NCBI RefSeq assembly: GCF_000733925.1
Contig: NZ_JPOO01000003.1
Coordinates: 1,488,001-1,552,000 of the forward strand
DNA length: 64,000 bases
Reading direction: 5' to 3'
DNA from: Arenibacter algicola
GTDB taxonomy: Bacteria; Bacteroidota; Bacteroidia; Flavobacteriales; Flavobacteriaceae
Shown: positions 18,957-28,294 of the stretch, in pieces
Layout: each line of letters starts with the position of its first letter
How positions within the stretch are numbered: position 1 is the first letter of the stretch
Notes under the pieces: model-generated
Told to the model about the DNA's origin: nothing
What the model saw: the letters and a program-made list of their open reading frames with translations, nothing else
Database searches by the model: none
Made by a program: the position numbers and the translations under genes

Positions 18957-20345
18957 CTATCGGCCTAAAATGTAGCTAAACCCTACTACCACAAGGTCGG
19001 TGGTCATATCGTAGGCCACTTCACTACCCGGGATAGCCCCCGTAGGATTGGTATCCGCATTCCACGGACCGCCAGCGCTATCCGGTGTCGGATTTAACAA
19101 GGGGCCACTGGTGGAACCACTGCTAGTTCCATGGTGATAGGCAACATCTAGGCTAAAGCGTGGATTGAGCTTATAGCTAAACCCAAACTGAAACGCATTT
19201 TTAATAACTGCCGTGGCAGGAGAGGACATAAAAACAAATTCGTCCCGAATAGGATTTTCACTATAGGTATATCCAATCCTTAAAGGCAAATTTTGGATGC
19301 CTTTATATTGAAGTCCAGTTGAGACCACAGAGATACTTTGCCATCCAAAACCCTGGACGGCACCGGTAGGAAACCCTGAGAAATCTCCACTTTCAGCCAA
19401 TTGCCAGCCAGATTTTTTGAACCCATCGGTATTTTCATAGTCTATAAAACGGTAATCCAAGGCATAATCGAAATCCCCCATAGAATAACCTAGGCCCACG
19501 GAGTAGATGGCGGGGTAATCCATATTGAAATCTACACCTGGAGCCTCACTGCCATCCAGATAAGTATTATTAAAACTAAAATCATTGAAAATCTGTTTGG
19601 ATTTATAGGAAGCACCTATCTTTAATCCACTTCCCGAGTCATAAAAAAGTCCAATTTGGGCTCCAATTCCAAAAGCCGTAGCCTTGTCACTGTTGGGATA
19701 ACCTAGAGTCTGACTAGGTGCTGCCAATGGATTGGGTCCAATTTCCAAGGTAGCATAATTAAAATTAGGTTGTATCCCCAAGGAAATCTTGTCCGTTAAC
19801 TGATAGGAGTAGGCAAAACTAAGCTGCAAAAGGGCATAATCCGATTCTATATGTCCAAAGCCCCCTGAACTCTGCGGCATGGTTATGGGATTGTCTTGAC
19901 TTTCGGGAAAAGTAACCCCAAAACCAGAAACCCCAAAGGCCGAAATTCCAAAGGTATGTTTGCTTTCATCCTTTCCCCAGACATAAGCCAAGGCCGGGAG
20001 TACGGAGACTCCCCTATCATCACCCGTTGTCCCACTAAAGGGCCCGTTTTGGGTTGGCACGGTCGATGAAATAGAAGGATCTGAAAAAAACAGGCCAGCA
20101 TTAAAGGATAGTATTTGTCCGTCAAATTTTGAAAGTGAGGCGGGATTCCACAATAACGCTCCGTTAATATCCAGGGGCTGAGCCGTGGCGGCCCCGCCCA
20201 TCGACATGTTTACACCTCCTACCCCCTGAAGTACATGGCCTACCTGTGCTTTTGTAGTTGTGCCCAACATCAGTAAAAATAATGTAAGAAGAAATCCTCT
20301 GCTTTTCGCATTTGTCCTCATCAAGTCCTTGATTAATATGTCCAT
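18957..20345 (-). CDS. FadL/OmpP1/TodX-family outer-membrane channel
   Basis: 462 residues. The signal peptide ends around TTTKAQ; the ATG at 20321 (MRTNAKSRG) gives a more typical signal than the one at 20345. Mature residues GVGGVNMSMGGAATAQPLD and LLWNPASLSKFDG are the FadL N-terminal hatch and the NPA motif. The rest alternates as a beta-barrel and ends DLVVVGFSYILGR. The family moves long-chain fatty acids and other hydrophobic compounds across the outer membrane. It stands alone on the minus strand amid the hydrolase cluster, which suggests that a lipid-like product is taken up. Its upstream region has a -7 box with a 20-bp palindrome. Confidence 0.9.
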   Translation of the reverse strand: MDILIKDLMRTNAKSRGFLLTLFLLMLGTTTKAQVGHVLQGVGGVNMSMGGAATAQPLDINGALLWNPASLSKFDGQILSFNAGLFFSDPSISSTVPTQNGPFSGTTGDDRGVSVLPALAYVWGKDESKHTFGISAFGVSGFGVTFPESQDNPITMPQSSGGFGHIESDYALLQLSFAYSYQLTDKISLGIQPNFNYATLEIGPNPLAAPSQTLGYPNSDKATAFGIGAQIGLFYDSGSGLKIGASYKSKQIFNDFSFNNTYLDGSEAPGVDFNMDYPAIYSVGLGYSMGDFDYALDYRFIDYENTDGFKKSGWQLAESGDFSGFPTGAVQGFGWQSISVVSTGLQYKGIQNLPLRIGYTYSENPIRDEFVFMSSPATAVIKNAFQFGFSYKLNPRFSLDVAYHHGTSSGSTSGPLLNPTPDSAGGPWNADTNPTGAIPGSEVAYDMTTDLVVVGFSYILGR

Positions 20346-20405
20346 AAATGGTTATAATTTTTAAATTTCGCGCCTAGCATAATTTTAGGCTATTCAAATG
20401 AGGCG

Positions 20406-20438
20406 CAAAAATACATAAATTAAATCTATAGATTTAAT
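20406..20438 (-). promoter_or_regulatory. Promoter with adjacent 20-bp perfect palindrome before the fadL-like gene
   Basis: On the minus strand TATTTTTG (20413-20406) fits the -7 consensus TAnnTTTG. Five bases upstream lies a perfect palindrome with half-site ATTAAATCTA (20419-20438), which fills the spacer and -33 region. A dimeric repressor or activator bound there would act directly on this promoter. The rest of the 375-bp gap, up to 20720, shows no other clear element. Confidence 0.5.
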
Positions 20439-20720
20439 AGGATAACAAAATATTAAGAAGTAACATACAAAAGGACACCCCAGGCATTGATCGCAGGGGC
20501 AACATAAATACTACCGAGACAAAGAGGTTTATAAATATCTCAATCGGGACTTTGAATATCCTAACCCCTTTAACATTAAAATTAGGAAATGTTCGATTTT
20601 TGGTAAATTATAATGCAAATCCAATAAAATTTAATAAGGAAAATAATTTTTAAAAAGTTTTATTTGTGTATCTCCCAGTTTTTGGGAAAATAATAATGAT
20701 TTATTTAAAACCTATTTGTC

Positions 20721-21611
20721 ATGAATTCTACCTCTGGAATTATCCTTGCCATTTCATTGATCATTATTATGTTCGGGATGGGCCTATCATTGACCCTTTC
20801 AGATTTTAAGAGGGTTGTTAGTTATCCAAAGGCCATGATCATAGGGCTTATCTGCCAGATGTTGTTGTTACCAATCATAGGATATTTCATTGCCATTTCC
20901 CTAAGTTTGTCGCCCACCACCGCTATTGGCATTATGTTATTGGCGGCCTGTCCTGGAGGACCAACATCCAATATGCTTACTTATTTGGCCAAAGGCGATT
21001 TGGCCTTGTCCGTTTCCCTAACGGCCGTGTCGAGTATTATTTCCATTTTAACCATCCCTTTCATTGTGCAATTTGCATTGGAAGAATTTTCCAATGAAAG
21101 TATGGCCATTACTGTCGATGCCATAACCATGATAAAACAATTGTTGGTAATAGTCATCATACCTGTAGGAATCGGCATGTTGATAAAAAGCAAATTTGAA
21201 GCTTTTGCCAACAAGATGGAGAAACCCGTAAAAATAGCTTCTGCTATTATATTTATATTGGTAATCATTGGGGTAACCATTAGCGTCAAGGATGTTTTTA
21301 TGAGTTACTTGAGCGAGGCAGGTCTACCGGCCATTCTGCTCAATGTGAGCACCATGACCATAGGGTTTTTAATGGCAGTACTTTTTAAACTAACAAGACC
21401 ACAGGCCATAAGTATATCCATTGAAACCGGAATACAAAACGGAACCTTGGCAATAACATTGGCTACAATTGCCCTGAACAATGCAGAATACTCTATTGTA
21501 CCTGCCATATACGGGCTCTTAATGTTCATTACTGCCACAGTAATTATTTTTATCCGTAAACCACTTGGGATAAAAGATGAATTAAGCCTGGAAAAAGACC
21601 CGGCCAATTAA
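20721..21611 (+). CDS. Bile acid:sodium symporter (BASS) family transporter
   Basis: 296 residues with about nine membrane segments and the BASS marks MFGMGLSLTLSDF near the start and ACPGGPTSNMLTYLAKGD (about 75-92) in the first crossover helix, then a second half with GIQNGTLAITLAT. These carriers take up organic anions with sodium, such as bile acids, keto acids and steroid conjugates. The substrate here is not evident. It is 16 bp upstream of an MFS transporter gene and heads the second plus-strand run of the cluster, so it probably imports a product of the secreted hydrolases. Confidence 0.9.
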   Translation: MNSTSGIILAISLIIIMFGMGLSLTLSDFKRVVSYPKAMIIGLICQMLLLPIIGYFIAISLSLSPTTAIGIMLLAACPGGPTSNMLTYLAKGDLALSVSLTAVSSIISILTIPFIVQFALEEFSNESMAITVDAITMIKQLLVIVIIPVGIGMLIKSKFEAFANKMEKPVKIASAIIFILVIIGVTISVKDVFMSYLSEAGLPAILLNVSTMTIGFLMAVLFKLTRPQAISISIETGIQNGTLAITLATIALNNAEYSIVPAIYGLLMFITATVIIFIRKPLGIKDELSLEKDPAN

Positions 21612-21627
21612 TCCTTGCAAATATAAG

Positions 21628-22908
21628 ATGGGAAAAAATCGATTTATTGTTGCCCTTATTTTATTCATCTTTTTTGTCATTTCCTTTCTAACCAATATTT
21701 TAGGCCCCTTGATCCCTGATATCATATCGGATTTCAAGGTTAGTTTAACTATGGCCGCCCTATTGCCATTTGCCTTTTTTGTTGCTTATGGTGTATTTTC
21801 CATTCCCTCTGGGGTAGCGGTAGAGCGCTACGGCGAAAAACAAGTGATCTTGTCCGCATTTTTAATATCCTTTATCGGTGCCATTTTATTTTCAATTTTT
21901 CCCAATTTTCCCATAGCGCTAATATCCCTATTTTTAATTGGTTCGGGAATGGCCATGTTGCAGGTGGCTATTAATCCCTTGTTAAGGGTTGCTGGGGGCG
22001 AAGAGCATTTTGCCTTTAATTCCGTTATGGGCCAATTGGCGTTTGGAATGGCCTCTTTTATGAGTCCCTTCCTTTTCACATACCTAGTGCTTAAGTTGGA
22101 AGACTACCCTGGCCCTGACAATTCCAATTTTATCCTCAACATTTTTCACAACATAGTACCCGAGAATTTACCTTGGGTTTCCCTTTACTGGATATTTGCG
22201 ATGATCTCGCTCATTATGGTCATCTTCATATATCCCATAACATTGCCCAAGGTTGAAAGGAATGAAGAGGAAAAAGCGGGTTCATGGGCCACAAACAAAG
22301 ACTTGTTAAAAAACAAAAAAGTAATCCTATTCTTTATGGGCCTATTTGCATATGTGGGTACTGAACAGGGTGTAGCCAATTGGATGTCCCAATTTTTATC
22401 GGAATATCATGGTTTGGACCCTAGAATAGAGGGTGCCAATGCCATATCCTTGTTTTGGGGATTATTGACGGTGGGCTGTATCCTAGGGTTACTACTATTG
22501 AAATTTATGGATAGCAAATTGGTACTTAAAATATTTTCAGGGGCTGCCATTCTAAGTTTGACAACGGCACTTTTCGGCCCTGCCCATATAGCGGTTTTGG
22601 CGTTCCCCCTGGTAGGCTTTTTTGCCTCTGTAATGTGGTCCGTTATTTTTTCCCTAGCATTGAACTCCGTTAAGGAAAACCACGGAGCCCTGTCGGGCAT
22701 ATTGTGTTCCGGAATTGTAGGTGGGGCCATTGTCCCCCTTATAGTTGGGGCTTTAGGTGATTTGGTTGGACTAAAAGGTGGTATGTTCTTTTTGTACATC
22801 ACACTTGGTTTTATTTTTAGTATTGGATTTTGGGCAAGCCCCTTAGTCAATAACAAAACAATAACGCTTAAAGAATTTTTCGGCAATAATAAAAAATCTG
22901 AACCTTAA
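21628..22908 (+). CDS. MFS transporter, FucP-like sugar permease
   Basis: 426 residues, twelve predicted membrane segments. The first half has IPSGVAVERYGEKQVI as the loop 2-3 motif and GSGMAMLQVAINPLLRVAGG, a region strongly like the L-fucose/glucose permease group (FHS family). The second half begins near KKVILFFMGLFAYVGTEQG, a FucP-type start of helix 7. It should import a monosaccharide with protons. It lies 16 bp after the BASS gene and 12 bp before the first esterase, so all are likely cotranscribed. Confidence 0.88.
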   Translation: MGKNRFIVALILFIFFVISFLTNILGPLIPDIISDFKVSLTMAALLPFAFFVAYGVFSIPSGVAVERYGEKQVILSAFLISFIGAILFSIFPNFPIALISLFLIGSGMAMLQVAINPLLRVAGGEEHFAFNSVMGQLAFGMASFMSPFLFTYLVLKLEDYPGPDNSNFILNIFHNIVPENLPWVSLYWIFAMISLIMVIFIYPITLPKVERNEEEKAGSWATNKDLLKNKKVILFFMGLFAYVGTEQGVANWMSQFLSEYHGLDPRIEGANAISLFWGLLTVGCILGLLLLKFMDSKLVLKIFSGAAILSLTTALFGPAHIAVLAFPLVGFFASVMWSVIFSLALNSVKENHGALSGILCSGIVGGAIVPLIVGALGDLVGLKGGMFFLYITLGFIFSIGFWASPLVNNKTITLKEFFGNNKKSEP

Positions 22909-22920
22909 GGATAATAAATT

Positions 22921-23874
22921 ATGCTCATGAGAATAGTATTTGCTATATGGATATTTCTATTGCTTGTTGGCTGTAAGCCCAATCAATACGATCCTTCCCT
23001 GCCGCCCAAAGGCTTTGCAAATAACATTACTCTTAAAATAGCGTATACGCTAGGTGCTATTGAGCCAACCCTTACCAAGGTAGCTATCCCGGAAACCATC
23101 CAAGAATATAAGGATCTGGTTTATAAGACCATCGACTCCACCTCATTAAAGCTGGATATATATCGACCTAAAGCCTTAAAAAAAGATGCTCCCCTTATTA
23201 TTTTTATACATGGTGGCGCTTGGGAAAAAGGAAAGAAAAGCAATGTGTTACACTATTTGATCAGTTATGCAAAGAAGGGATACGTAACAGCAACCATACA
23301 ATACAGATTAAGCGGCGTGGCAAAGTACCCTGCACAAATCTTGGATGTTGCAGATGCCGTTCAATGGTTGAAACAGCATGCAAAAGAATACAACATTAAT
23401 ATAAATAAGGTAGCCATAGCCGGTGGTTCTGCAGGGGCACATTTGGCCATGCAGTACGCCTATGCCAATTCTTCCAATACCGTTGACAGCAATGGTATAC
23501 CCACCAATGTGCAGGCAGTAATAAATATTTATGGGCCTTCCGATTTAACAACCGAAATTGCAAAAAAAGAAAAAAGGGTACATCGATTATTTGGAAAGAC
23601 TTATGGGGAAGCCCCGGAAATGTACAAAAAGGCTTCACCAATTTTATATGTAAATAAAAACTCCCCGCCAACTATTTCCTTTCATGGCACTTTGGATGAA
23701 CTGGTGCCCTATGGCCAGTCCAAAAAACTTCATGAAACCCTAAAATCTTATGGGGTACCCACTTACTATCACGAATTAAAAGGTTGGCCACATGCCATGG
23801 ACCTTTCCGCGAAGGTGTTCTCCTATATTCAATATCATACAGATATATTCTTGGAAAAACATTTAAAATTATGA
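22921..23874 (+). CDS. Alpha/beta-hydrolase esterase lipoprotein (tandem copy 1)
   Basis: 317 residues; lipobox LLLVGC near residue 19 (the ATG at 22927 is an equal start). Triad elements are complete: IFIHGGAWEKG (oxyanion hole HGGxW), AGGSAGAHLAM (nucleophile serine), GTLDELVPYGQS (aspartate) and LKGWPHAMD (histidine). This is the acetyl/feruloyl esterase type often found in Bacteroidota polysaccharide loci. It probably deacylates sugars in the periplasm or at the outer membrane. Its TGA overlaps the ATG of copy 2, and the two proteins align along their whole length. Confidence 0.9.
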   Translation: MLMRIVFAIWIFLLLVGCKPNQYDPSLPPKGFANNITLKIAYTLGAIEPTLTKVAIPETIQEYKDLVYKTIDSTSLKLDIYRPKALKKDAPLIIFIHGGAWEKGKKSNVLHYLISYAKKGYVTATIQYRLSGVAKYPAQILDVADAVQWLKQHAKEYNININKVAIAGGSAGAHLAMQYAYANSSNTVDSNGIPTNVQAVINIYGPSDLTTEIAKKEKRVHRLFGKTYGEAPEMYKKASPILYVNKNSPPTISFHGTLDELVPYGQSKKLHETLKSYGVPTYYHELKGWPHAMDLSAKVFSYIQYHTDIFLEKHLKL

Positions 23875-24827
23875 TTAGAAATATATTCATTCCCATAATT
23901 GCACTAACCTTATTGCTGGGCTGTAGGGCCAAACAGTATGATGTGTCCGTACCCCCAAAGGGATATTCCAACAATACCACCTTAAAGATAGCCTATGCAA
24001 CTGGAGCTTTAAAATTAATTGAAAGAGACTTCCCTGTTCCTGAGGATATAAAGGAATACAAAGATGTCGTCTACAAAACCGTGGACTCCATTCCACTTAA
24101 ATTGGACATTTACCATTCCAAGGATATAAAAAAAGATGCTCCTCTCATAATTTTCATCCATGGCGGTGCTTGGAAAAAAGGAAACAAGCACGATTATTTG
24201 GTGTATCTAGCCAGTTTTGCACAAAAGGGCTATGTTACAGCTACTATTCAATACAGATTAACGGATGTCGCAAAATATCCTGCCCAGCTACATGATATGG
24301 AAGACGCAGTGAGATGGCTTAAACTAAATGCCGCCAATTATCATATAGATGCCAGTAAAGTTACCTTGGTCGGCGGTTCTGCGGGTGGCCATTTGGCCAT
24401 GATGAATGCCTATTCCAACACTGCTGATGACGTGGATGCAAACGGGGTTTCTGTCAATGTACAGGCCCTCGTAAATTTTTATGGCCCCTCCAACCTTACC
24501 GATGAAACGGCCATAAATGCATCCTCGGTTCAATATCTGATAGGTAAATCCTATGAAGAGGCTCCAGAAATGTATAAAAAGGCCTCCCCCTTGTTTCTAA
24601 TCTCCAAAGACGTGCCCCCGACCCTTACATTCCAAGGCACTTTGGACGAGTTGGTCCCCTATGAACAATCGGACATTTTACATGCTACCCTACAAAAGGC
24701 CGGTGCCATTTCGTATTATCACAAACTAAAAGGGTGGCCACATACCATGGATGCCTCGGTAAAAGTCAATGCCTATTGCCAATATCACATGGACCGATTT
24801 TTTGAAAAGTACATCCCATTAAACTAA
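23871..24827 (+). CDS. Alpha/beta-hydrolase esterase lipoprotein (tandem copy 2)
   Basis: 318 residues from the ATG at 23871, which overlaps the previous stop as ATGA and gives lipobox TLLLGC; a longer frame from 23784 only extends into copy 1. Motifs match copy 1: HGGAWKKG, VGGSAGGHLAM, GTLDELVPYEQS and LKGWPHTMD. Both copies share the mature start QYD.S.PPKG and the same residue spacing, so they arose by local duplication. Keeping both suggests different acyl positions or sugars, but this is inference. A GH92 gene follows after 16 bp. Confidence 0.9.
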   Translation: MIRNIFIPIIALTLLLGCRAKQYDVSVPPKGYSNNTTLKIAYATGALKLIERDFPVPEDIKEYKDVVYKTVDSIPLKLDIYHSKDIKKDAPLIIFIHGGAWKKGNKHDYLVYLASFAQKGYVTATIQYRLTDVAKYPAQLHDMEDAVRWLKLNAANYHIDASKVTLVGGSAGGHLAMMNAYSNTADDVDANGVSVNVQALVNFYGPSNLTDETAINASSVQYLIGKSYEEAPEMYKKASPLFLISKDVPPTLTFQGTLDELVPYEQSDILHATLQKAGAISYYHKLKGWPHTMDASVKVNAYCQYHMDRFFEKYIPLN

Positions 24828-24843
24828 AAAATTAGGAATCCCA

Positions 24844-27210
24844 ATGAAGTTGCTCAAAAGAATAGCGAAAATCACAGCCTATGCCATGGGAATGGTCATA
24901 GGCCTAGTGCTTCTTGCTATTTTTATAGCTAGCTATAAATACAATAGTATTGTAAAGGCAACTCCAAAAGACCAAACAGAAAGCTTAAGCCCGGAAGAAT
25001 TAGGCAAGTATGTAAATACCTTTATAGGTACCGGAGGCTTTCCGTATTGGGTATGTGGATTTAACTTTCCGGGCGCTACAGTTCCCTTTGGCATGGTCCG
25101 CCTAAGTCCTGAAACCATGTCTTTCTACAATAACACCAAAGATTTTAGCACTTCTGGGTATTACTATGGGGACAACAAAATATTAGGCTTTAGCCATACC
25201 CGATTGGCCGGGACAGGTGCTACCGATGGAGGGCATTTTCTATTTACACCTACAACTACCCCCAGTGATAAAGTTGATTTCACATTGGATTATGCACATA
25301 AATTTTCCCATAATGATGAAATCGCATTTCCGGGCTATTATCGTGTGGCATTGGAAAAAGAGGACATTGTTGCCGAACTTACGGCCACTGAACGTAGCGG
25401 CCTTCACCGATATACCTTTCCCAAAGAAGGCAACAAAAATTTAATTATCCATATTACCAATACCACGGGAAACCGGCCAGCCAAGGAAGGATTTGTCCAC
25501 ATACTCCCCAAAAACAATGAAATTGAAGGTTCGGTCAGGACATTTGGCAGCTTTGCAAGTCGATTCGGTGGGGTTCAGGTATACTTCGTGGCAAAATTTG
25601 ACCATTCTTTTTCGGACTATGGTATCTGGGATGGACAATCATTGGACAAAAAGGGCCTGAGCAAAAAAAGTGATAGTTTAAAAATATATCTCGGATTTAC
25701 CCAAGAAAGTATAAATGCCAAAGTTGGTATTTCGCACATAAGCATTGAAAACGCCCGTTTAAACCTGGAGACGGAGGTTGGCCATGGTAATTTTACCGAA
25801 ATACTTCAAATGGCCAAGGACAAATGGGAAAGCAAACTAGCATTAATCAAAATCGAAGGTGGCTCCTTGGAAGATAAAAAAGTCTTTTACAGTGTTTTAT
25901 ATAGGAGTTTTCAAATGCCGACCATCTTTAATGATGTTAACGGGGAATACATGGGCTTCGATAAAAAAATCCATCAGACTACCGATTTCAACTACTACAC
26001 GGATCTGTCCTTATGGGACACTTTCCGCACTGTGCATCCATTATTCAATCTAATAGCTAAGGATGAACAAAGGGACATGTTGGTCTCCTTGGTGGAAATG
26101 TCCAAACAGGGTGGAAGCCTACCGCGCTGGCCCTCGGGATACGGCTATAGCAATTCCATGCTGGGTTCCCCAGCGGATATGGTCATTACAGAATCTTACC
26201 TAAAGGGTATACGCAATTTTGACGTGAACCTTGCCTATAAAAAAATGAGACAAGTGGCCTTGGAGCCCATACCCAAAGACAGTTCCGCTGCTGGCCGGGA
26301 AGAGATAGACGGATACCTTACCTATGGCTATTGCCCTACAGAATTTGGGGATGAAGCCGTTAGCAAGACCTTGGAATATGCCTGGGCCGACCATTCCATA
26401 AGTCTATTGGCCAAAGAATTACAACACCCCAAAGACCAAGCCCTTTTTGAAGGACATTCCAAATTTTATAAAAATGTTTGGAATCCAGATACCCAATATT
26501 TTCAACCCAGACATAAGGATGGACGATTTGTGGAAAAATTTAAGCCCTTGCAGCTTACCTACACGGATTGGGACGATGAGTATACCAAGGACTATACCGA
26601 AGGGAGTGCACTGCAATGGCGATGGGCAGTGCCCTACGATACAGATGGCCTTGTATCCCTTTTTAAGGACAAGGATTATTTTGTGAACGAACTAAACAAC
26701 TTTTTTGCCAAAGCAGATCCAAAAATGGCTGCTTGGACCCCAGGCTCCTACTATTGGCATGGCAATGAACCGGATATCCATGCTGCCTACCTATTCAATG
26801 CTGTGGAACGGCCAGACTTGACCCAAAAATGGGTTCGTTGGATCCTGGACAATAAATACGACAATTCCTATGTGGGAATAGACGGCAATGATGACGCAGG
26901 CACCTTGTCGGCCTGGTATGTTTTTAGCTCCCTTGGGTTTTATCCTATTGCCGGAACGGACATCTATCAATTGGGCGCACCGTTATTCAAAAACGCTGTT
27001 CTGCAAATGGGCGAACATCAATTGAACATTGGTACGGAAAACTACGATCCCAATAACATCTATGTCAAAAAAATACTGCTGAACAGCAAGCCCTTGGACC
27101 GCACTTGGATAAAGCACGAAGAAATTGCCAATGGCGGTCAACTAACTTTTATAATGGCAAAAGAGCCACACCTTTTAATTAATCAACAATCATCTAAATC
27201 CACATTATGA
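24844..27210 (+). CDS. GH92 family alpha-mannosidase, membrane anchored
   Basis: 788 residues. A hydrophobic anchor (about 10-32) is followed by the GH92 N-terminal beta-domain with YVNTFIGTGG and FPGATVPFGMVRLSP, and the helical catalytic domain. Family hallmarks are WHGNEPDIHAAYLFN (with the proposed acid glutamate) and GNDDAGTLSAWYVFSSLGFY (with the base aspartates); both are intact. GH92 enzymes are calcium-dependent exo-mannosidases that act on N-glycans, mannans or phosphomannans. An inner-membrane anchor would place it in the periplasm. Its stop overlaps the start of the BNR gene (ATGA). Confidence 0.93.
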   Translation: MKLLKRIAKITAYAMGMVIGLVLLAIFIASYKYNSIVKATPKDQTESLSPEELGKYVNTFIGTGGFPYWVCGFNFPGATVPFGMVRLSPETMSFYNNTKDFSTSGYYYGDNKILGFSHTRLAGTGATDGGHFLFTPTTTPSDKVDFTLDYAHKFSHNDEIAFPGYYRVALEKEDIVAELTATERSGLHRYTFPKEGNKNLIIHITNTTGNRPAKEGFVHILPKNNEIEGSVRTFGSFASRFGGVQVYFVAKFDHSFSDYGIWDGQSLDKKGLSKKSDSLKIYLGFTQESINAKVGISHISIENARLNLETEVGHGNFTEILQMAKDKWESKLALIKIEGGSLEDKKVFYSVLYRSFQMPTIFNDVNGEYMGFDKKIHQTTDFNYYTDLSLWDTFRTVHPLFNLIAKDEQRDMLVSLVEMSKQGGSLPRWPSGYGYSNSMLGSPADMVITESYLKGIRNFDVNLAYKKMRQVALEPIPKDSSAAGREEIDGYLTYGYCPTEFGDEAVSKTLEYAWADHSISLLAKELQHPKDQALFEGHSKFYKNVWNPDTQYFQPRHKDGRFVEKFKPLQLTYTDWDDEYTKDYTEGSALQWRWAVPYDTDGLVSLFKDKDYFVNELNNFFAKADPKMAAWTPGSYYWHGNEPDIHAAYLFNAVERPDLTQKWVRWILDNKYDNSYVGIDGNDDAGTLSAWYVFSSLGFYPIAGTDIYQLGAPLFKNAVLQMGEHQLNIGTENYDPNNIYVKKILLNSKPLDRTWIKHEEIANGGQLTFIMAKEPHLLINQQSSKSTL

Positions 27211-28286
27211 GACTTTTATTTTTATTGTGTACCTTGTTAGTAGTATCGTGTAAAGGAAAAATGGAAAAATTACCGGAAGTGGTTCCATTGGACCATCCTG
27301 CCATTGTGGAACAAGAATTTATTTATGAATTGGAAGATGCACTTACCCCTGAATGCCATGCCTCTACAGTAGAAGTAAGCAATGGGACCGTAATAGCCTC
27401 TTGGTTTGGTGGTACCGAAGAAAAAAATGATGATGTTGGCATTTGGGTATCACGAAAGACTGGCGGTTCATGGTCTACCCCGAAAGAAGTAGTGAACGGG
27501 GTACAGGAAGATGGCAGTAGATACCCATGTTGGAACCCAGTATTATTTAAACCCAAAGACCAACCACTAATTTTATTTTACAAGGTAGGACCAAGTCCTA
27601 CCGAATGGTGGGGATTATATATGACTTCCAATGATGATGGAAAAACTTGGTCCAAGCCAATACATCTACCAGAAGGTATTCTGGGGCCCATTAAAAATCA
27701 GCCCATACAATTGGCCAGTGGTGAAATACTCTCTCCATCAAGCACGGAAGACGATACTGACGGATGGAAAATACATCTAGAACTAAGTTCTGATAACGGA
27801 AAAACATGGTCCAAAACCCAGCCCCTTAATGATGGAAAGGAATTTGGCGCCATTCAACCCGTGGTACTAAATTATGGAAATGGCAAATTACAGCTTTTAA
27901 GCAGAACTGAAAACGAACTTGTTACTCAAAATTGGTCCTCGGATTACGGTAGTACTTGGAGTAAGATGACGGCCACCTCCCTACCCAATCCCAATTCTGG
28001 TATTGATGGCGTAAGCCTAAAAGATGGGCGCCAATTGTTGGTATACAACCCTACCGGGAAAAATTGGGGAGATCGAGTGCCATTGAGCCTGGCCCTGTCC
28101 AATGACGGCACAAATTGGAAACGTGTTTTGGACCTGGAACCCTTAAGGGAAAATACGGATAAGGAAGGGGAAGAATATTCCTACCCTACCATGATACAGG
28201 CTCCTGATGGGAAAGTACATATTGTATATACATGGAACAGAAAAACAGTAAAATACATTGTTTTGGATCCGCAAAAACTTAATTAA
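27207..28286 (+). CDS. BNR-repeat (sialidase-fold) lipoprotein
   Basis: 359 residues; lipobox LLVVSC. It is a six-bladed propeller of the BNR_2 type with Asp-boxes SNDDGKTWS, SSDNGKTWS, SSDYGSTWS and a looser SNDGTNWK. The N-terminal stretch SWFGGTEEKNDDVGIWVSR is the family signature. The RIP-type arginine motif that binds sialic acid in GH33 enzymes is not present, so I do not call it a sialidase; related propellers include lyases and hydrolases of other sugars. It overlaps the GH92 gene by 4 bp and precedes ceramidase-fold paralogue 2 by 8 bp, so it is part of the same operon. Confidence 0.8.
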   Translation: MRLLFLLCTLLVVSCKGKMEKLPEVVPLDHPAIVEQEFIYELEDALTPECHASTVEVSNGTVIASWFGGTEEKNDDVGIWVSRKTGGSWSTPKEVVNGVQEDGSRYPCWNPVLFKPKDQPLILFYKVGPSPTEWWGLYMTSNDDGKTWSKPIHLPEGILGPIKNQPIQLASGEILSPSSTEDDTDGWKIHLELSSDNGKTWSKTQPLNDGKEFGAIQPVVLNYGNGKLQLLSRTENELVTQNWSSDYGSTWSKMTATSLPNPNSGIDGVSLKDGRQLLVYNPTGKNWGDRVPLSLALSNDGTNWKRVLDLEPLRENTDKEGEEYSYPTMIQAPDGKVHIVYTWNRKTVKYIVLDPQKLN

Positions 28287-28294
28287 AAACAATA

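Noticed and set aside
2970..28286. A sialic acid catabolic locus (lyase plus sialidase-fold protein)
   Set aside because: The BNR protein lacks the sialic acid arginine motif, the lyase cannot be told from other family members, and no ManNAc kinase or epimerase gene of the nan type is present.
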